Source: Phaeotremella fagi
Taxonomy: Eukaryota > Basidiomycota > Tremellomycetes > Tremellales > Phaeotremellaceae
Length of the DNA stretch: 64,000 bases
Assembly (NCBI GenBank): GCA_001599715.1
Contig: BCHU01000005.1
Location: 992,001 to 1,056,000 of the forward strand
Reading direction: 5' to 3'
In this document: positions 25,730 through 36,354 of the stretch, in pieces
Layout: every line of letters starts with the position of its first letter
How positions within the stretch are numbered: the stretch's first letter is position 1
The notes under the pieces: generated by a model
Databases searched by the model: none
What the model saw: only the letters and a program-made list of their open reading frames with translations
What the model was told of the DNA's origin: nothing
Made by a program: the position numbers and the translations under genes

Positions 25730-27904
25730 ATGATAATCCCATTCATGGATTACCTACCGAGATGGAATCCAAATATCTGGGAAAGACTAAAAATCCAATT
25801 CCAATTCCCGAAGAAGATAACGAGGGATCTGATCATCGGATTAGTCTTAGGGATCTCACTCTCGCTGTCATCGACTTCGGTCGCTTTACTGACTCAAGAA
25901 TGGAGACGACGTAAGGCGATAAGTAAAATTCCACCTCGACCTATTGAATTGAGGAGTGATGAGGTTGTGAAAGGTGTTATTGGACTTATTGGTTGGTCTT
26001 CTTTTGGTTTTAGTTTGGTTGGGGATTAGGAGGTTGATCGTTGTGGAATAGGTAATACTCCGCTAATAAGGATTAACTCTTTGAGTGATGCACTTGGTGT
26101 GGAGATTTTGGTATGTTGACCCGAACAAATAGCTCTAGATTGTACTCTGCTTAGCGAAATATTCACAGGGGAAGGCAGAGGTGAGATGTGACTTAACGGA
26201 GGTCGAGTCTTTACTCACAATTCTACAGTTTCTGAATCCAGGAGGCTCAGTGAAAGACAGAGTCGCATTGAGAAGTGAGACAAAGAGAGATTCCAATTCA
26301 CTGAGACTTTATACAGTCATCGAAGACGCCGAAGCTCAAGGATTGCTCCATCCGCATACAGGTTCTGTTCTGTTCGAAGGGACCGTTGGAAGTACTGGTA
26401 TTTCACTTGCTACGGTTGGGAGAGCCAAGTAAGCTATCACAGGCTCTCACGAGTTTGCCGCAGCTGATCATCTGGTTTAGAGGGTATGAATGCTGTATCA
26501 TCATGCCTGATGATGTTGCTATCGAGAAAGTCCACGTTTTGGAGAAATTAGGTGCTAGAGTGGAGCGTGTTCGTCCTGGTATGTAAAGGATTGGAAAAGG
26601 ATGCTAACTACCTCTCAGCAAGTATCGTGGATGAAAAGCAATTTGTCGTAAGTTGCTATCAAAGTCTGAGGATGATGAAAATCTAGTAACCAAATCAACT
26701 TTAGAATCTCGCTCGTAAAAGAGCTTCAGAATTCGGTAAAGTCAACCTAACCAACGGTATAGACGGTAGATCACCCAGAGGAGACGACATAGTAGTAACC
26801 ACAAAAGCCACACCGAAAGAGGTCGAACACACATCCTCAAACCTCTCGATCCCAGCATCAACATCCTCTTCAACCCAACCAAGTCGCTCCAGACTCTCCC
26901 GACCATCTCGACCAACCTCACCAACGATACTAGAAATCGCTACCTCGTCATTACCCGAGTTACCAACTATCGAATTCACCATCAAACCAGAACTGGAACA
27001 TAAACCCAGAGGGTTTTTCGCTGATCAATTCGAAAATCAAAGTAACTATTTCGCTCATTTCAAGGGGACTGGGCCAGAGATCGTTAGGCAGTTGAGTGGG
27101 AATGTTGATTATTTCGTTAGTGGAGCTGGAACTGGGGGTACCATCTCTGGTATCGGTCGACATTTGAAAAAGGTCGTTCCGGATTGTAAAGTTATACTAG
27201 CTGATCCTGAGGGTAAGTCCAGTGAATTGGTTTTTTGGATCGGATTGGATTGATGATTTGGAAACCTTTTAGGTTCTGGATTGTTTAATAAAGTTAAATA
27301 TGATGTTATGTTTGATATCAAGGAGCGGGAGGGGAAGAAGAGAAGGTGAGTCGGCTATCTTGTTGAGAGGCTTATCGTTTCTTTAGACATCAAGTGGATA
27401 CGGTGGTGGAGGGAATTGGTAAGTTGACCCAAATAAAGAGAGGTCGACTTCTGAACTGACGACTGGATTTAGGTATCAACAGAGTATGTCAAACCATCAC
27501 CCTTTAACATAATCTAACGAACCTAACAGATCACACACAACTTCGCATTAGGTCTACCGATAATCGATGACGCCTACCGAATAACAGATCTCGAAGCGGT
27601 CTCAATGTCTCGATACCTAGTAGAAAAAGATGGGTTGTATTTAGGTTCCTCGTCCGCCTGTAACTTGGTGACCTGTATCAAATTAGTTAAAGACAAGAAA
27701 ATCCCCAAAGGCTCTCGAATAGTTACTATCCTGTGAATACCATTTCCTTTACCTATTGATGATGGACACTGATCGAGATGTGAATGATACCTTAGCTGCG
27801 ATTCAGGTTCTAGACATCAAAGTAAATTCTGGTCTGATGATTATCTAACGAAAAACGGGATCGAGATTGACAGGACGTTAATTGAAACATTGTTGAATTC
27901 TTGA
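25730..27904 (+). CDS. Membrane-anchored cysteine synthase-like PLP enzyme (Mcy1-like)
   Basis: A multi-exon gene. The N-terminus has one hydrophobic segment (LIIGLVLGISLSLSSTSVAL, about residues 35-54), then a fold-type II PLP enzyme: GLIGNTPLIRINSL, the PLP lysine in NPGGSVKDRVALR, the GTVGSTGISLA phosphate/substrate loop, FVSGAGTGGTISGIG, and the end motif CDSGSRHQSKFW. The last motif and the anchor match the yeast Mcy1 (YGR012W) group of the mitochondrial outer membrane, whose role in cysteine synthesis is unclear; ordinary cytosolic cysteine synthases lack the anchor. A Ser/Thr/Pro-rich insertion of about 60 residues (encoded near 26780-26990) interrupts the catalytic domain. The last exon gives LIETLLNS. 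It is divergent from BET5 across about 155 bp. Confidence 0.85.
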
Positions 27905-27981
27905 TCATGCATTTGTAACGAGTCTCGAGAAGACATATCCCAATCAGATGGAATGTATACATGCAAATGCTCCAATACCAA

Positions 27982-30076
27982 TCATCTTCCATTCCCACTC
28001 CCATTCGTCATACCGTTCCTACTCCCAACCCCAACCCCATTAGCCACCCCACTAGAATCGATATTCCCAACAGTCCGTCTCTCCCAAACTTGAACCACAG
28101 TCTCACCCAAGAAAACCATCTCCGGTCTCACCTCCTCAACTCTAAGATCCTGAAGTTCAACCCAGAGCTCTTTCTCTCTATCTTCATCTTGACTCTTTGG
28201 TGTGGAAGACGGTTGTTCTTGACCACGTCCACCAGCTCTAACATGTATCTTCCATGAGGTCTCACCTTCTTCCGATGGATCTTTGTGTTTCTTAGATACA
28301 CCTGGTCCGGTTCCTGAGGATGATGTTGAGGCCTGCGTCGAATCTAGGGTTATATTGGAAAGAAGATCGTACACTGTATCAAGTGGATCTGAGGGTTTAG
28401 GATCGACGTCTGAGCGGAAAAATGAGTTAACACTGGTTCTATTAACCGGATTTTTGTTAACTCACAATCAGATAATTCTACACCTCGAAGTGGGAAATTG
28501 ACGATCGTTGGATTTTTCTCTTCAACGAAATTGTTCTTCGTGAATCGTTTAATGTGAAGGATAAGGTATGGCGGTAGGGTGATCAAATGATGTCTTTTGA
28601 GTGTGGGACCGAATTCCTATACAACGAGTCATCAGTAACTTTCTTGGAATGTCTTCAAAGATAAATACCCACCTGCGTCGTTTTGCCGTCGAATTTCGCT
28701 AGAATCGCAGATAAAGGTACTTGAGGGATGATTTTCTTTTCATTCATATCTTGGAAAAGAGGTGTTGCTGGTAGGTCTAATGCTAGGAATAAGAATGGTG
28801 AAGATATTCTTTGGATGTCTATGAGAAAAAGAATCAGTAAATCAATTACAACTCATGTTTGACCATCTACTTACCTCTACCTATATCGAATATCGGTCTA
28901 GCTTGGTTTTTATGTATGATAACCTGTTGAGTTTCAATTTGAACTTTACCCTGGAAAGTTGAATATATAATCGAAGAATTCTTTTTTTTACTACCACCCA
29001 GATCTCTATGTAGAGTGTTAACAATCCAACCCAAGAATTCCACCGGATCACCTTGTTCAGTTATCTTGAATTTCCCTGCGCTTCTCCTACTAACTTCCTG
29101 TAAAAACTCATGAGGTGATATTTGAGATTTGAATAATTTCGGATTCCATAATCTTTTAGCTAACGTCGATAACCGTGAAACTAATTCTGTCGGTTTCTTT
29201 TCAGGTTGTAATTCTGGTGTTGAAGGGTTTAATAGGAAATTCCGGAGTGGAGGTACATGGAGTAAGAGATGGATTATGACGTTGAGATAACCGTTCTTTT
29301 TGATGTTGTTTAATCCTATATATCCTGGGAGATAGGGGGTTGCGGATAATGTATATGAAGTGGGTGGAAGTCGGGATAAAGCAGGTAATGAAGATGGTTT
29401 GAACCTTGGATTCAAAACGTAGAGAATGTCGTTAAGCGATGGATCAGAAACTTGGTATCCCTCAGGTAGGACGTAGAACTAGAAGAGTAGGTAAGTTTGA
29501 TCCAATTAAAGAACCTCTTGTACCTACCTTTTCTGTTTCCAAATTGAGCCACACTCTATGATTAACGTCCATAGAGTGTCTATAAGCCCAACTCCCTCTA
29601 CCACGACCTTGGAAGTATTTACCACAAACTAAACAGGCGTAAACGTTGATGTTACTCAGACTTTTCGAACATAGTTTTTCGAAATCGAAATCAAGGTTTT
29701 GTCTGGATATCTGCGAAAGATTCAGTTGCAGCACACGAATGAAAGGAGGAACAATGAACAGAATCAAAACGACACTCACTGTATCAAGATACATATCTCT
29801 TCTACCTATATCTTCCTCTTCTTTATGTCTAAATTCTTCCTCTTCGTCCTCGTCATCACTACTATCAACAGCTGCTGTTGATGTGGAAGCAACTGGAGGT
29901 GGTGGAGGCGCAGATGTTGCAGGTGGTGGTGGTGGTGGAGGTGGTTGTTCTGTATTTCCATGACCATTGGATTTAAAGGGGGAGGAAGATGGAGATGAGG
30001 CCATGGTCGAACCATTAGTCGTAGGATCGAGTTTAAGTCGCTTGGCAGCTGGAGGAGAAATAGGCGGAGACGCCAT
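27982..30076 (-). CDS. SAD1: Sad1/USP39-type U4/U6.U5 tri-snRNP factor
   Basis: The N-terminus is disordered, with two poly-Pro runs and an acidic DSSDDEDEEEE patch. Then comes the UBP zinc finger (SNINVYACLVCGKYFQGRG, with WAYRHSMDVNHRVW) and a USP-like fold. In active USPs the Box-1 Cys follows GLxNxGNT; here it reads GLNNIKKNGYLNV, so the nucleophile is absent, as is typical of Sad1/USP39. Later marks are DPVEFLGWIVNTLHRDLGGS, LPPYLILHIKRFTKNNF, NFPLRGVEL and the end WVELQDLRVEEVRPEMVFLG. Sad1 stabilises the tri-snRNP for pre-mRNA splicing in the nucleus, which suits a genome this rich in introns. A Ser/Gly-rich insertion lies before the last motif. It is divergent from VMA4. Confidence 0.92.
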
Positions 30077-30471
30077 GGGTGATCAAGGTGGGAGTAATGC
30101 TGAAGACCCCCTTGTCTTTGTTTGTGTGTCTTTTGGTGAATGTGAGAATGAATGGTAAGGTTGACTGTGATATGATATGGTAAGATGACTGGGTGACTTG
30201 GTGACCTAGTTGACTTTACTGTTGTTGTTCTTCCAGAGTGAGTCTATGGTCAACTACTCCTCCTAATAGACTCCTTAAGCACCGCGGCAATTAATAGTGG
30301 CAGGTAAGGTATTTCCCACGTGTCTAATTAGGCGTGGGCATTGCACAGATACTTGTGATTAGGCATGCATACCAACTGTCCCCTACCTTGCAGTGACGGC
30401 TATCTAATCTAGATAGACTTAGATAGACCACTCATATCCAACTACTTCCTCAGTCCATAACACCATCCACA
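30077..30471. promoter_or_regulatory. Divergent promoter between SAD1 and VMA4
   Basis: 395 bp between two start codons. It holds TTAGGCGTGGGC and CACGTG-containing CCCACGTGTC near 30317, an E-box-like palindrome, and a short TCTAGATAGACTTAGATAGA direct repeat near 30408-30428. Confidence 0.5.
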
Positions 30472-31433
30472 ATGTCAAGATCAGGTGCTTTAGATGATGG
30501 TGAAATCCAATCCGAGATGAACAAGATGGTAAGCATTATCCATTCATTTCCACAAAGCACATTGCTGACTCCCCCATTTCTACAGGTCGCTTTCATCTCT
30601 CAAGAAGCAAGGGAGAAAGCTAGAGAGATTCAAGTTAAAGCAGATGAAGAATTCGCTATTGAGAAGGTGAGTCGAGAGTTGATCGATTAATGCCAAACCA
30701 TTGACTCCTACACCCACCCGCAGGCCAAGATCGTCCGTCAAGAGACATTAGCCATCGACGCTATGTATGAGAAGAAACGTAAACAGGCTGAAGTCGGTTG
30801 GAAGATGTATGTTCCACTGCGGGACGACCTTCGGTCACTTCTAAGCACTATATTGACACTCTTCCAGCTCTCAATCCACCGCCCTCAACGCATCCCGTAT
30901 TGAAGTCCTTCGATCCCGTGAAGATCACCTTGGCGGAATCTTTGACGAAGCTACCAAACGAATCAAAGACCTGAGTTCAGGTTCATCCTACCCAGACGCA
31001 ATTGAAGCTTTGATTTTGGAGGTCAGTTGTCAAGTCTATTGTCGATCAACCTCAACTGACATCCACAGGTCCTACTCATGCTCCTCTCCCCTAAAGTCAC
31101 CCTTTCCCATCGACCAAAAGATACCGACTTGGTCAAAAAGGCTTCAGAAGCGGCTAAAACCAAATACACCGAGATGTCAGGTAGAAAAACTGAAATCGAA
31201 CTTGATTCTGGTTTACCTGATGATTCACCAGGTGGTGTGGTTGGTTCATCCATGGGTGGAAAGATCAAGGTTGACAACACTCTCGGAGAGAGACTCAAGA
31301 TTTTAGAAGATAAGGTGAGTGTTTGTTTCACTTGATGAGATTTGGGCTAAACGATTTACTGTAGATGTTGCCCGAGTTGAGACATGATCTCTTTGGTGTT
31401 AATGAAAACAGAAAACACTACACGGTGAGTTAA
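30472..31433 (+). CDS. VMA4: V-type ATPase subunit E
   Basis: Six exons with short introns encode about 227 residues. It begins MSRSGALDDGEIQSEMNKMV and continues FISQEAREKAREIQVKADEE and EFAIEKAKIVRQETLAID, the long N-terminal helix of the peripheral stalk. KRKQAEVGWKI, ARIEVLR-type (here SRIEVLRSREDHL) and LIMLLSPKV-type (here LLMLLSPKVTLSHRPKD) motifs follow, and the end is LRHDLFGVNENRKHYT. Subunit E pairs with subunit G to hold the V1 head on the vacuolar proton pump. At the 3' end the frame reads through a GTGAGT to TAA (31431-31433); if the GTGAGT...AATAG stretch that follows is spliced, the next codon is also TAA, so both forms stop at nearly the same residue. Confidence 0.93.
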
Positions 31434-31917
31434 ACATAGCTATTGTATTGTAATCAGAAAAGTGAAACTGATTCAAGTAATAGTAATACGTTTCCTTGGT
31501 ATAACATAGAATTGATGAGACTGTTTTCTTTAATTTCCTGGATTATTGTAGAGAAATGAACAAATGTTGAAACTTAGAATCAATGGATCCGGTGACAACT
31601 GTAAACATCTACTGATAGCGTTGAGTTCGAGTTTTATGTTAACGTGCGGAGCTCTTACATACTAAAAACGAACCTCATGAGCTAGTCGGACATGGAATGT
31701 TGAACTGCACTAACATGAATGGAACTCCACCCACAAACCTACCTTTATCTGAAATCAAGAGTCAATTCCCTATCTCGCCTAAACCAATTTCATCGGAGAA
31801 CGAGGTCAACACTGATAAACACAAAGTTCCATCTCCGGTCCCAGAAAACTATCTAATCTCACCTCAATCAATTCAACGAACAACCATCATCCAACAGTAC
31901 AATCAACCAATCCAAAA
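31434..31917. other. Intergenic region after VMA4
   Basis: It holds the VMA4 3' end and the leader of a small gene. An ORF (31697-31936) ends inside the next gene and looks like translated leader. Nothing else is recognised. Confidence 0.4.
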
Positions 31918-32175
31918 ATGTCACAAACAACAATAACCATAACAATCCCAACCACCAGCAACAAAGAACAAACAAAAATTGAAATTACAGAGATCACTTC
32001 GACTGCTCCAACGACGTTTCCAAGTATTGATAGTGTCTTATCGAGCGATAGAGAAAAACCACCGATGGTTCGTAGTCTCTCAGCTCATATTGCTGAAATG
32101 ACACGCTTGAAAGAAATGAATGGAGGGGATGATGAACAAGACGAGAAAGGCGATGATAATGGGGAGGAGGAATAA
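31918..32175 (+). CDS. Small low-complexity protein, unknown
   Basis: An 85-residue single-exon frame. The N-terminal half is Thr/Ile/Glu-rich (SQTTITITIPTTSNKEQTK), the middle carries PPMVRSLSAHIAEMTRLKEM, and the end is acidic (EEE). The ATG follows an A/C-rich leader of the kind seen before other starts here (CCAACAGTACAATCAACC...AAAATG). No homolog is recognised and no membrane segment is present. The helix-like segment in the middle could bind a partner. It may be a real small gene or a chance frame. Confidence 0.4.
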   Translation: MSQTTITITIPTTSNKEQTKIEITEITSTAPTTFPSIDSVLSSDREKPPMVRSLSAHIAEMTRLKEMNGGDDEQDEKGDDNGEEE

Positions 32176-32570
32176 GATGGGTTTCAATCTAGTGGTGAAG
32201 CCAATAAAGGTTTCTACCTAGGTCGACACACACGCACTGAAATTTGGCGATGAGGGGAAGATTATGTGACGGGAGATGAATGAGAGAACTTTGGAGGGTA
32301 TGGACTGTACTTATTTTCATTAAAACAACCAATCTATGCAGTTTTTATCGGTCAATCAAATATTATTTCGGTGGAAGCCCAATTCGCATCTTTCGATAAA
32401 TAAAATTGTATTCGTTAACGATCGTGCGAAATCAAGAACGTTCATTGAGTTCAATGAACAGTCTACCATGTAAGTCGAAGGCAACAGTATAGTTGAAGAT
32501 TTTATGAAAAACAATCCCAAATTTCCTCTTCCCACTTTTCTCAAATATAATCCCAAAGCGTAAACACACA
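32176..32570. other. Intergenic region
   Basis: AT-rich, with nothing recognised. The last 50 bp (CTTCCCACTTTTCTC...AAACACACA) look like a pyrimidine/adenine-rich leader of the next small gene. Confidence 0.4.
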
Positions 32571-32891
32571 ATGGAAAGAGACAGATACAGAGAAAGAGAA
32601 AGAACCCCCACACCCTCCCAATCACGTCTTTCCCGTCGTTCAACATCTACCGTATCCCAATCAACCATCCGTCCAATGTCGACGACTTCGACCTATAACC
32701 CAATCTCATCGACTAACGATAAAATCACCAAACCTCTCAGAGGGTTGGTTCCAGATTCAATAGTTGAGACTGGATGTTTGACTGGTTATTTACAAAAAAT
32801 ATTGAACCTTTCTATTACTGGTAGTGCTGATTATGGGGTTGTGATACTTACTAAACCTGATATGTATGATCATATGGCTACTACTAGATAG
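32571..32891 (+). CDS. Small unknown protein with basic, Ser/Thr-rich N-terminus
   Basis: One exon of 106 residues. The first 60 residues are disordered and rich in Arg, Ser and Thr (MERDRYRERERTPTPSQSRL). The second half is more ordered, with LRGLVPDSIVETGCLTGYLQ and SITGSADYGVVILTKPDMYD. The start has a good A-rich context (ACACACAATGG). I do not recognise a family. It sits at the left edge of the zone of low-complexity genes. Confidence 0.45.
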   Translation: MERDRYRERERTPTPSQSRLSRRSTSTVSQSTIRPMSTTSTYNPISSTNDKITKPLRGLVPDSIVETGCLTGYLQKILNLSITGSADYGVVILTKPDMYDHMATTR

Positions 32892-33896
32892 TTACATGAG
32901 GACAGGGTTTACAGTACTAGATGCAGGTATGTTGTACTTGAGATGATTGGAGTGATGTTGTGTTTCTATCTGATGATTCACTGTATGTAACGTACTTTGC
33001 ATATGTGGTTGTATCGTATGCATTGTTGTCTACGGATATTGCCCAGTACTCGTAAACAATCGAACTCGAACCTGTGCAGTTCACCCAATGATGCTACTGT
33101 ACTCGTACTTACTGCTAGTACCTTAGAATGTGGCACCACATTCCTAGTGCCAACTTCAAACCAAATGTCTTCGATCGATTTTCTTTCCCACAGGCTATCA
33201 AACTAAACGCTCTGACTTCTATGTAATGAAATGATCAGTCCATTAAACGTGTGCTTGATATAAGAGTAAACGTGCGTACAAGGTGATCCCCTATCCCAAA
33301 TGGGAGAAGGCAACTTTCTTCCAAATCAGCCAAAGAAGACAGAAATTTACCACCTCCTTCCAATACCAATTCTATCTCGGGATAAAATACAAGAGAATGC
33401 TTCCGAACAAACATGTCGTCCAACCCTTTTGTCTTGGAACTCAACATCGTATCGAGAAAGGAGTTATCTACTCCCCTCGTTAGAAAAACCGACTAGATAT
33501 TTTTATGGGTGAAAGTAAACCTTTCATCTATGTAGGCTGATGACGCACTATCTAACCGATTATCTTGATAAGAGGATAAAAGGATTCATCCGCCGTGCTC
33601 GCCAGACACATCAATCTAGAAATTTCCATGGGTGACGATCCTTTCATTTGGTATTGATATCGAGTCGATTTAACACACGTTGTTGGAGCTGGTGGTTCTT
33701 ACCTTTCATACGTTTTTCGGTTTATTCGCTTAGATAAGGGGATCATGTGAGAAGAAGTCTTCTAAGTAATTTTCAAACTCAACTTTACGACATGTTTATA
33801 TCAGGATATTTCGCTCCCTTTTTTCAATATACTTCAACCCAATTCACTCACGTCTCAATCTATCACCTTCAACACATTTCAACAGAAATCCGAATC
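32892..33896. other. Long intergenic region with promoter-type repeats
   Basis: About 1 kb. The left part has TACTGTACTCGTACT near 33109 and no gene. From about 33373 the sequence is a copy of DNA found again upstream of the gene at 35408. The ORFs at 33283-33512 lie in this repeated DNA and are not believable. Confidence 0.55.
33373..33830 (+). repeat. Duplicated promoter repeat, copy A
   Basis: This block matches 34745-35340 in order and in many short exact runs: GGGATAAAATACAA, AACTCAACATCGTATCG, the 29-bp sequence at 33661-33689 that recurs exactly at 35141-35169, and CAACTTTACGACAT. It holds two units of an array (starting at about 33478 and 33599, spacing 121 bp), each with a CTAGAAATTTCCA-like core and CCTTTCAT. 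GATAAG occurs at 33567 and 33733. It ends just before the gene at 33897. Confidence 0.75.
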
Positions 33897-34454
33897 ATGA
33901 GTTCCAAAAGGTTCCATAAATACAGCGACAACCCCAGAGCCGATAGATATGCCAGAAATTGGGGCAGAGACGGTAGACTGAACCGTATTCCCCAATCCGA
34001 ACGCCGCAAATACGACGACCCAGACTACGACTCAGACGACGATGAATACACAAAATACCGCCGTCACCACGGCAACGGCCGCAGACACGAAGTCGACACT
34101 TACGACAGTCACGACAGAGACAAGGAATCCAACAGAGACGGGTCCAACAGAGACGGGTCCAAAAGAGACGACAGATCCAAAAGAGACGACAGATCCAACA
34201 GAAACACAGGTTCCAGCAACAGCCACGACCATTACACCGGAAGCGACAGAAACAAGTACGGCGAAGGCAGCTCGAGACAAGCCGGCAGTCGAGAACAAGG
34301 TACCTCTAGACAGTGGAGTGAAGATAATGTTAGGGAGGGTTCCGAGAGGGGAGGATACACGAAAACTTCCACTTCCAGAAGTATCCACAGAGGAGGCCCT
34401 AAAAATGATGAGGGTAGATTTGCGACTAACGAGGAGTCAAAAAGAAAGGATTAG
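33897..34454 (+). CDS. Hydrophilic Arg/Asp/Ser-rich low-complexity protein, gene A of a shared-promoter trio
   Basis: 185 residues in one exon. It begins MSSKRFHKYSDNPRADRYAR and passes through an acidic YDDPDYDSDDDEY segment into degenerate repeats of Asn-Arg-Asp-Gly-Ser and Lys-Arg-Asp-Asp-Arg-Ser; almost no hydrophobic residues. It should be disordered throughout. The frame extends upstream to 33747, but that part is shared promoter/leader DNA, so the ATG at 33897, whose context (CAACAGAAATCCGAATC) is nearly the same as before the gene at 36355, is preferred. The function is unknown. Hydrophilic, charged, promoter-linked small proteins suggest a stress-related role, as a guess only. Confidence 0.55.
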   Translation: MSSKRFHKYSDNPRADRYARNWGRDGRLNRIPQSERRKYDDPDYDSDDDEYTKYRRHHGNGRRHEVDTYDSHDRDKESNRDGSNRDGSKRDDRSKRDDRSNRNTGSSNSHDHYTGSDRNKYGEGSSRQAGSREQGTSRQWSEDNVREGSERGGYTKTSTSRSIHRGGPKNDEGRFATNEESKRKD

Positions 34455-35407
34455 TGGATCGAAGAGAAAGATGGTGGTGTGTGTATGTATGTATTGAAAT
34501 CCAAATGTTGTTAGTGTAGTACGGAGTGAGAATGAATGATCAGTAACTAGTAGGGCAGAACCTGTTGTAACTGCTGTAATTTGGAATGGACACGTTGGTC
34601 GCAAGTCTTCGATGGTACAGTACGACGTACTGTACAGTACAGTATTGTCGGTACCCTTTAACCAAACAAATAATCACAGTTATGAGGCATCTGAGTTTTC
34701 CCGTGATATCAAATTCAAGCTTCGCAACGTCATTTTCTACAGTATATCGGGATAAAATACAATAATTTGCGTCCGAGTAAACGAGTCTTCCAACGTTTGT
34801 ATTTATTTTGAAACTCAACATCGTATCGGGAAAAGACAAGAAAGGATCTATTCATCCCGTTCGTTAGATGAATCGACTAGAAATTTCTATAAGCGGCAAA
34901 CCTTTCAGTTGGGTTTGTGAGATATTATCTAGCAGATAAGAGGAGAAAAGATGAGAAAAGATTACTCACTGCACTCGCTAAATAAATCGACTAGAAATTT
35001 CCACCAGTGAAGCTCCTTTCATCTGGGGTTCTGAATTGCTGTCTATCAGATAAGAGGTGATAAGATTACACACCCCGCTCGCTAAATAAATCTACTACAA
35101 ATTTCCATGAATGACGAACCTTTCATCTAGGTTGGTGATTCGAGTCGATTTAACACACGTTGTTGGAGCGGAGTATGAGGGGTACTTCTTACCTTTCATT
35201 TGTACTTCGGTTTATTCGCTTAGATAAGGGTGTTTTGGGGCTTGAGATAAGGAATAGTTCCTCTAAAAGATTTTCAAACTCAACTTTACGACATATTTAT
35301 ACCATCATATTTTGTTCACTTTTGCTTTATCCCCATCACACCAAATCCACTTTCGACTTCCACATTCAACCAATAAAACAACTTTCAGTTTTCAAATACA
35401 TATCACA
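34455..35407. other. Long intergenic region holding promoter copy B
   Basis: About 950 bp. A dense palindromic GTACAGTACGACGTACTGTA run lies at about 34614-34656. The second half is promoter repeat copy B. No gene is seen. Confidence 0.55.
34745..35340 (+). repeat. Duplicated promoter repeat, copy B with three tandem units
   Basis: Homologous to copy A but longer. Tandem units start at about 34861, 34975 and 35079 (spacings 114 and 104 bp); each carries TCG[T/C]TA...CGACTAGAAATTTC, a CCTTTCA site and a GATAAGAGG-type site. GATAAG occurs at 34935, 35049, 35059, 35223 and 35246. WGATAR-type motifs are the classic targets of fungal GATA factors, so a GATA-controlled promoter is a reasonable inference. 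Confidence 0.75.
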
Positions 35408-35698
35408 ATGAGTACAAATAGTAAAAATAGTACAAAAGGTAAAAAAGTAGAGGAGGGTAAAAACTACAGTCCAGTAAATTATTATAGCACGGAGGAGTAT
35501 AAGAGAACAAAAACAAGTGCTACAGGTAGTCAGCCGGCAGGTTTTTCTTGGTCGGGTGTATACACAGAAGGGGATTCAAAATACATGAAATCACTTAATT
35601 TTGATAAGCAAAAGCTCAAAACAGGCGAAAACGAACCTCCCACCTGGTCAGACAGATTGATGGGTTCTTCAAGCGGTAGTAAGAAAAGCAACAGATAG
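35408..35698 (+). CDS. Small hydrophilic protein, gene B of the shared-promoter trio
   Basis: 96 residues, one exon. Lys/Ser/Thr-rich start (MSTNSKNSTKGKKVEEGKNY), then NYYSTEEYKRTKTSATGSQP, PAGFSWSGVYTEGDSKYMKS and EPPTWSDRLMGSSSGSKKSN. It has no Cys, signal peptide or membrane segment. It resembles genes A and C in composition and promoter, but I see no clear protein alignment among the three. The start follows an A-rich leader (ACATATCACAATG). Unknown function. Confidence 0.55.
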   Translation: MSTNSKNSTKGKKVEEGKNYSPVNYYSTEEYKRTKTSATGSQPAGFSWSGVYTEGDSKYMKSLNFDKQKLKTGENEPPTWSDRLMGSSSGSKKSNR

Positions 35699-36354
35699 AC
35701 TGGTGGTATCCTCTTGAAAAGCAGAAGAAAGTGTAAGGTGTCATTATGGTTAGATTTTTGATGGCGAAGGATAGGAGGTATCTGGAATTTGAATATGTTA
35801 TGTAGTTTTTGGAGGTATGAGGTTTCGATGCAGAGAGGAGGTGCTGAAAGGTTCTAGCATAGCAGGTTTCAATCGGTGCCACTAATGCGGCCACATTTTC
35901 CATTTCTGGAAGTCCTTTCCAAACTCCTTTCACTTGAGTTGGTCTCAGACCCACGTTTACAGGCAAAGATTCTCTGGGATCACTTGTTTGACATCCATTC
36001 AAACATTGTCCTCTTGACATACATCTCAGACAGCGGACAGACTCAGGTCTCTCGTCTGTCCAACGCTTATTCGTCACTTAATGCGAGATGATAGATAGCT
36101 TTCTTGTTGTCCTTCTGAGAAAGTTTCTGGATTTCATAACTGATAACCATAAGGAGTAGAGTCTACCCTTCATTTGTTTTTCGGTTTATTCAGATGACGA
36201 GTTTTCGGGGATTGAGATAAGGAATAGTCTTCTGAAAGATTTTCAATACTCAACTTTACGACATCACGATCTTTTGTTCGCTTTTTCCGACAATCTCAAC
36301 GCAACTCACTTCTGAATATTTTACCTTGAACAAAGTTCAACAGAAACCAGAATC
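35699..36354. other. Intergenic region with promoter copy C
   Basis: About 650 bp. The first 400 bp hold no clear gene. From about 36125 the sequence resembles the right end of copies A and B. Confidence 0.5.
36155..36290 (+). repeat. Shared promoter end, copy C
   Basis: It shares with copies A and B, in the same order: CTTTCAT-like TTTTTCGGTTTATTC, GAGATAAGGAATAG (GATAAG at 36215), AAGATTTTCAA and CTCAACTTTACGACAT. It lacks the tandem units present in A and B. It lies just before the start at 36355. Confidence 0.7.

Noticed and set aside
31697..31936. 79-residue ORF before the small gene at 31918
   Set aside because: It ends inside the next gene and its second half reads through typical A/C-rich leader sequence.
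33283..33512. Two overlapping + ORFs in promoter copy A
   Set aside because: Located in repeated non-coding DNA that is also present before the gene at 35408, where no such ORFs are kept.
34032..34388. Minus-strand ORF of 118 residues over gene A
   Set aside because: Val/Ser-rich mirror of the repeat region with no splice or promoter support.
34042..34497. Thr-rich ORF on + overlapping gene A
   Set aside because: It begins inside gene A without a leader and is likely a by-product of the repeat composition; listed only as a finding.
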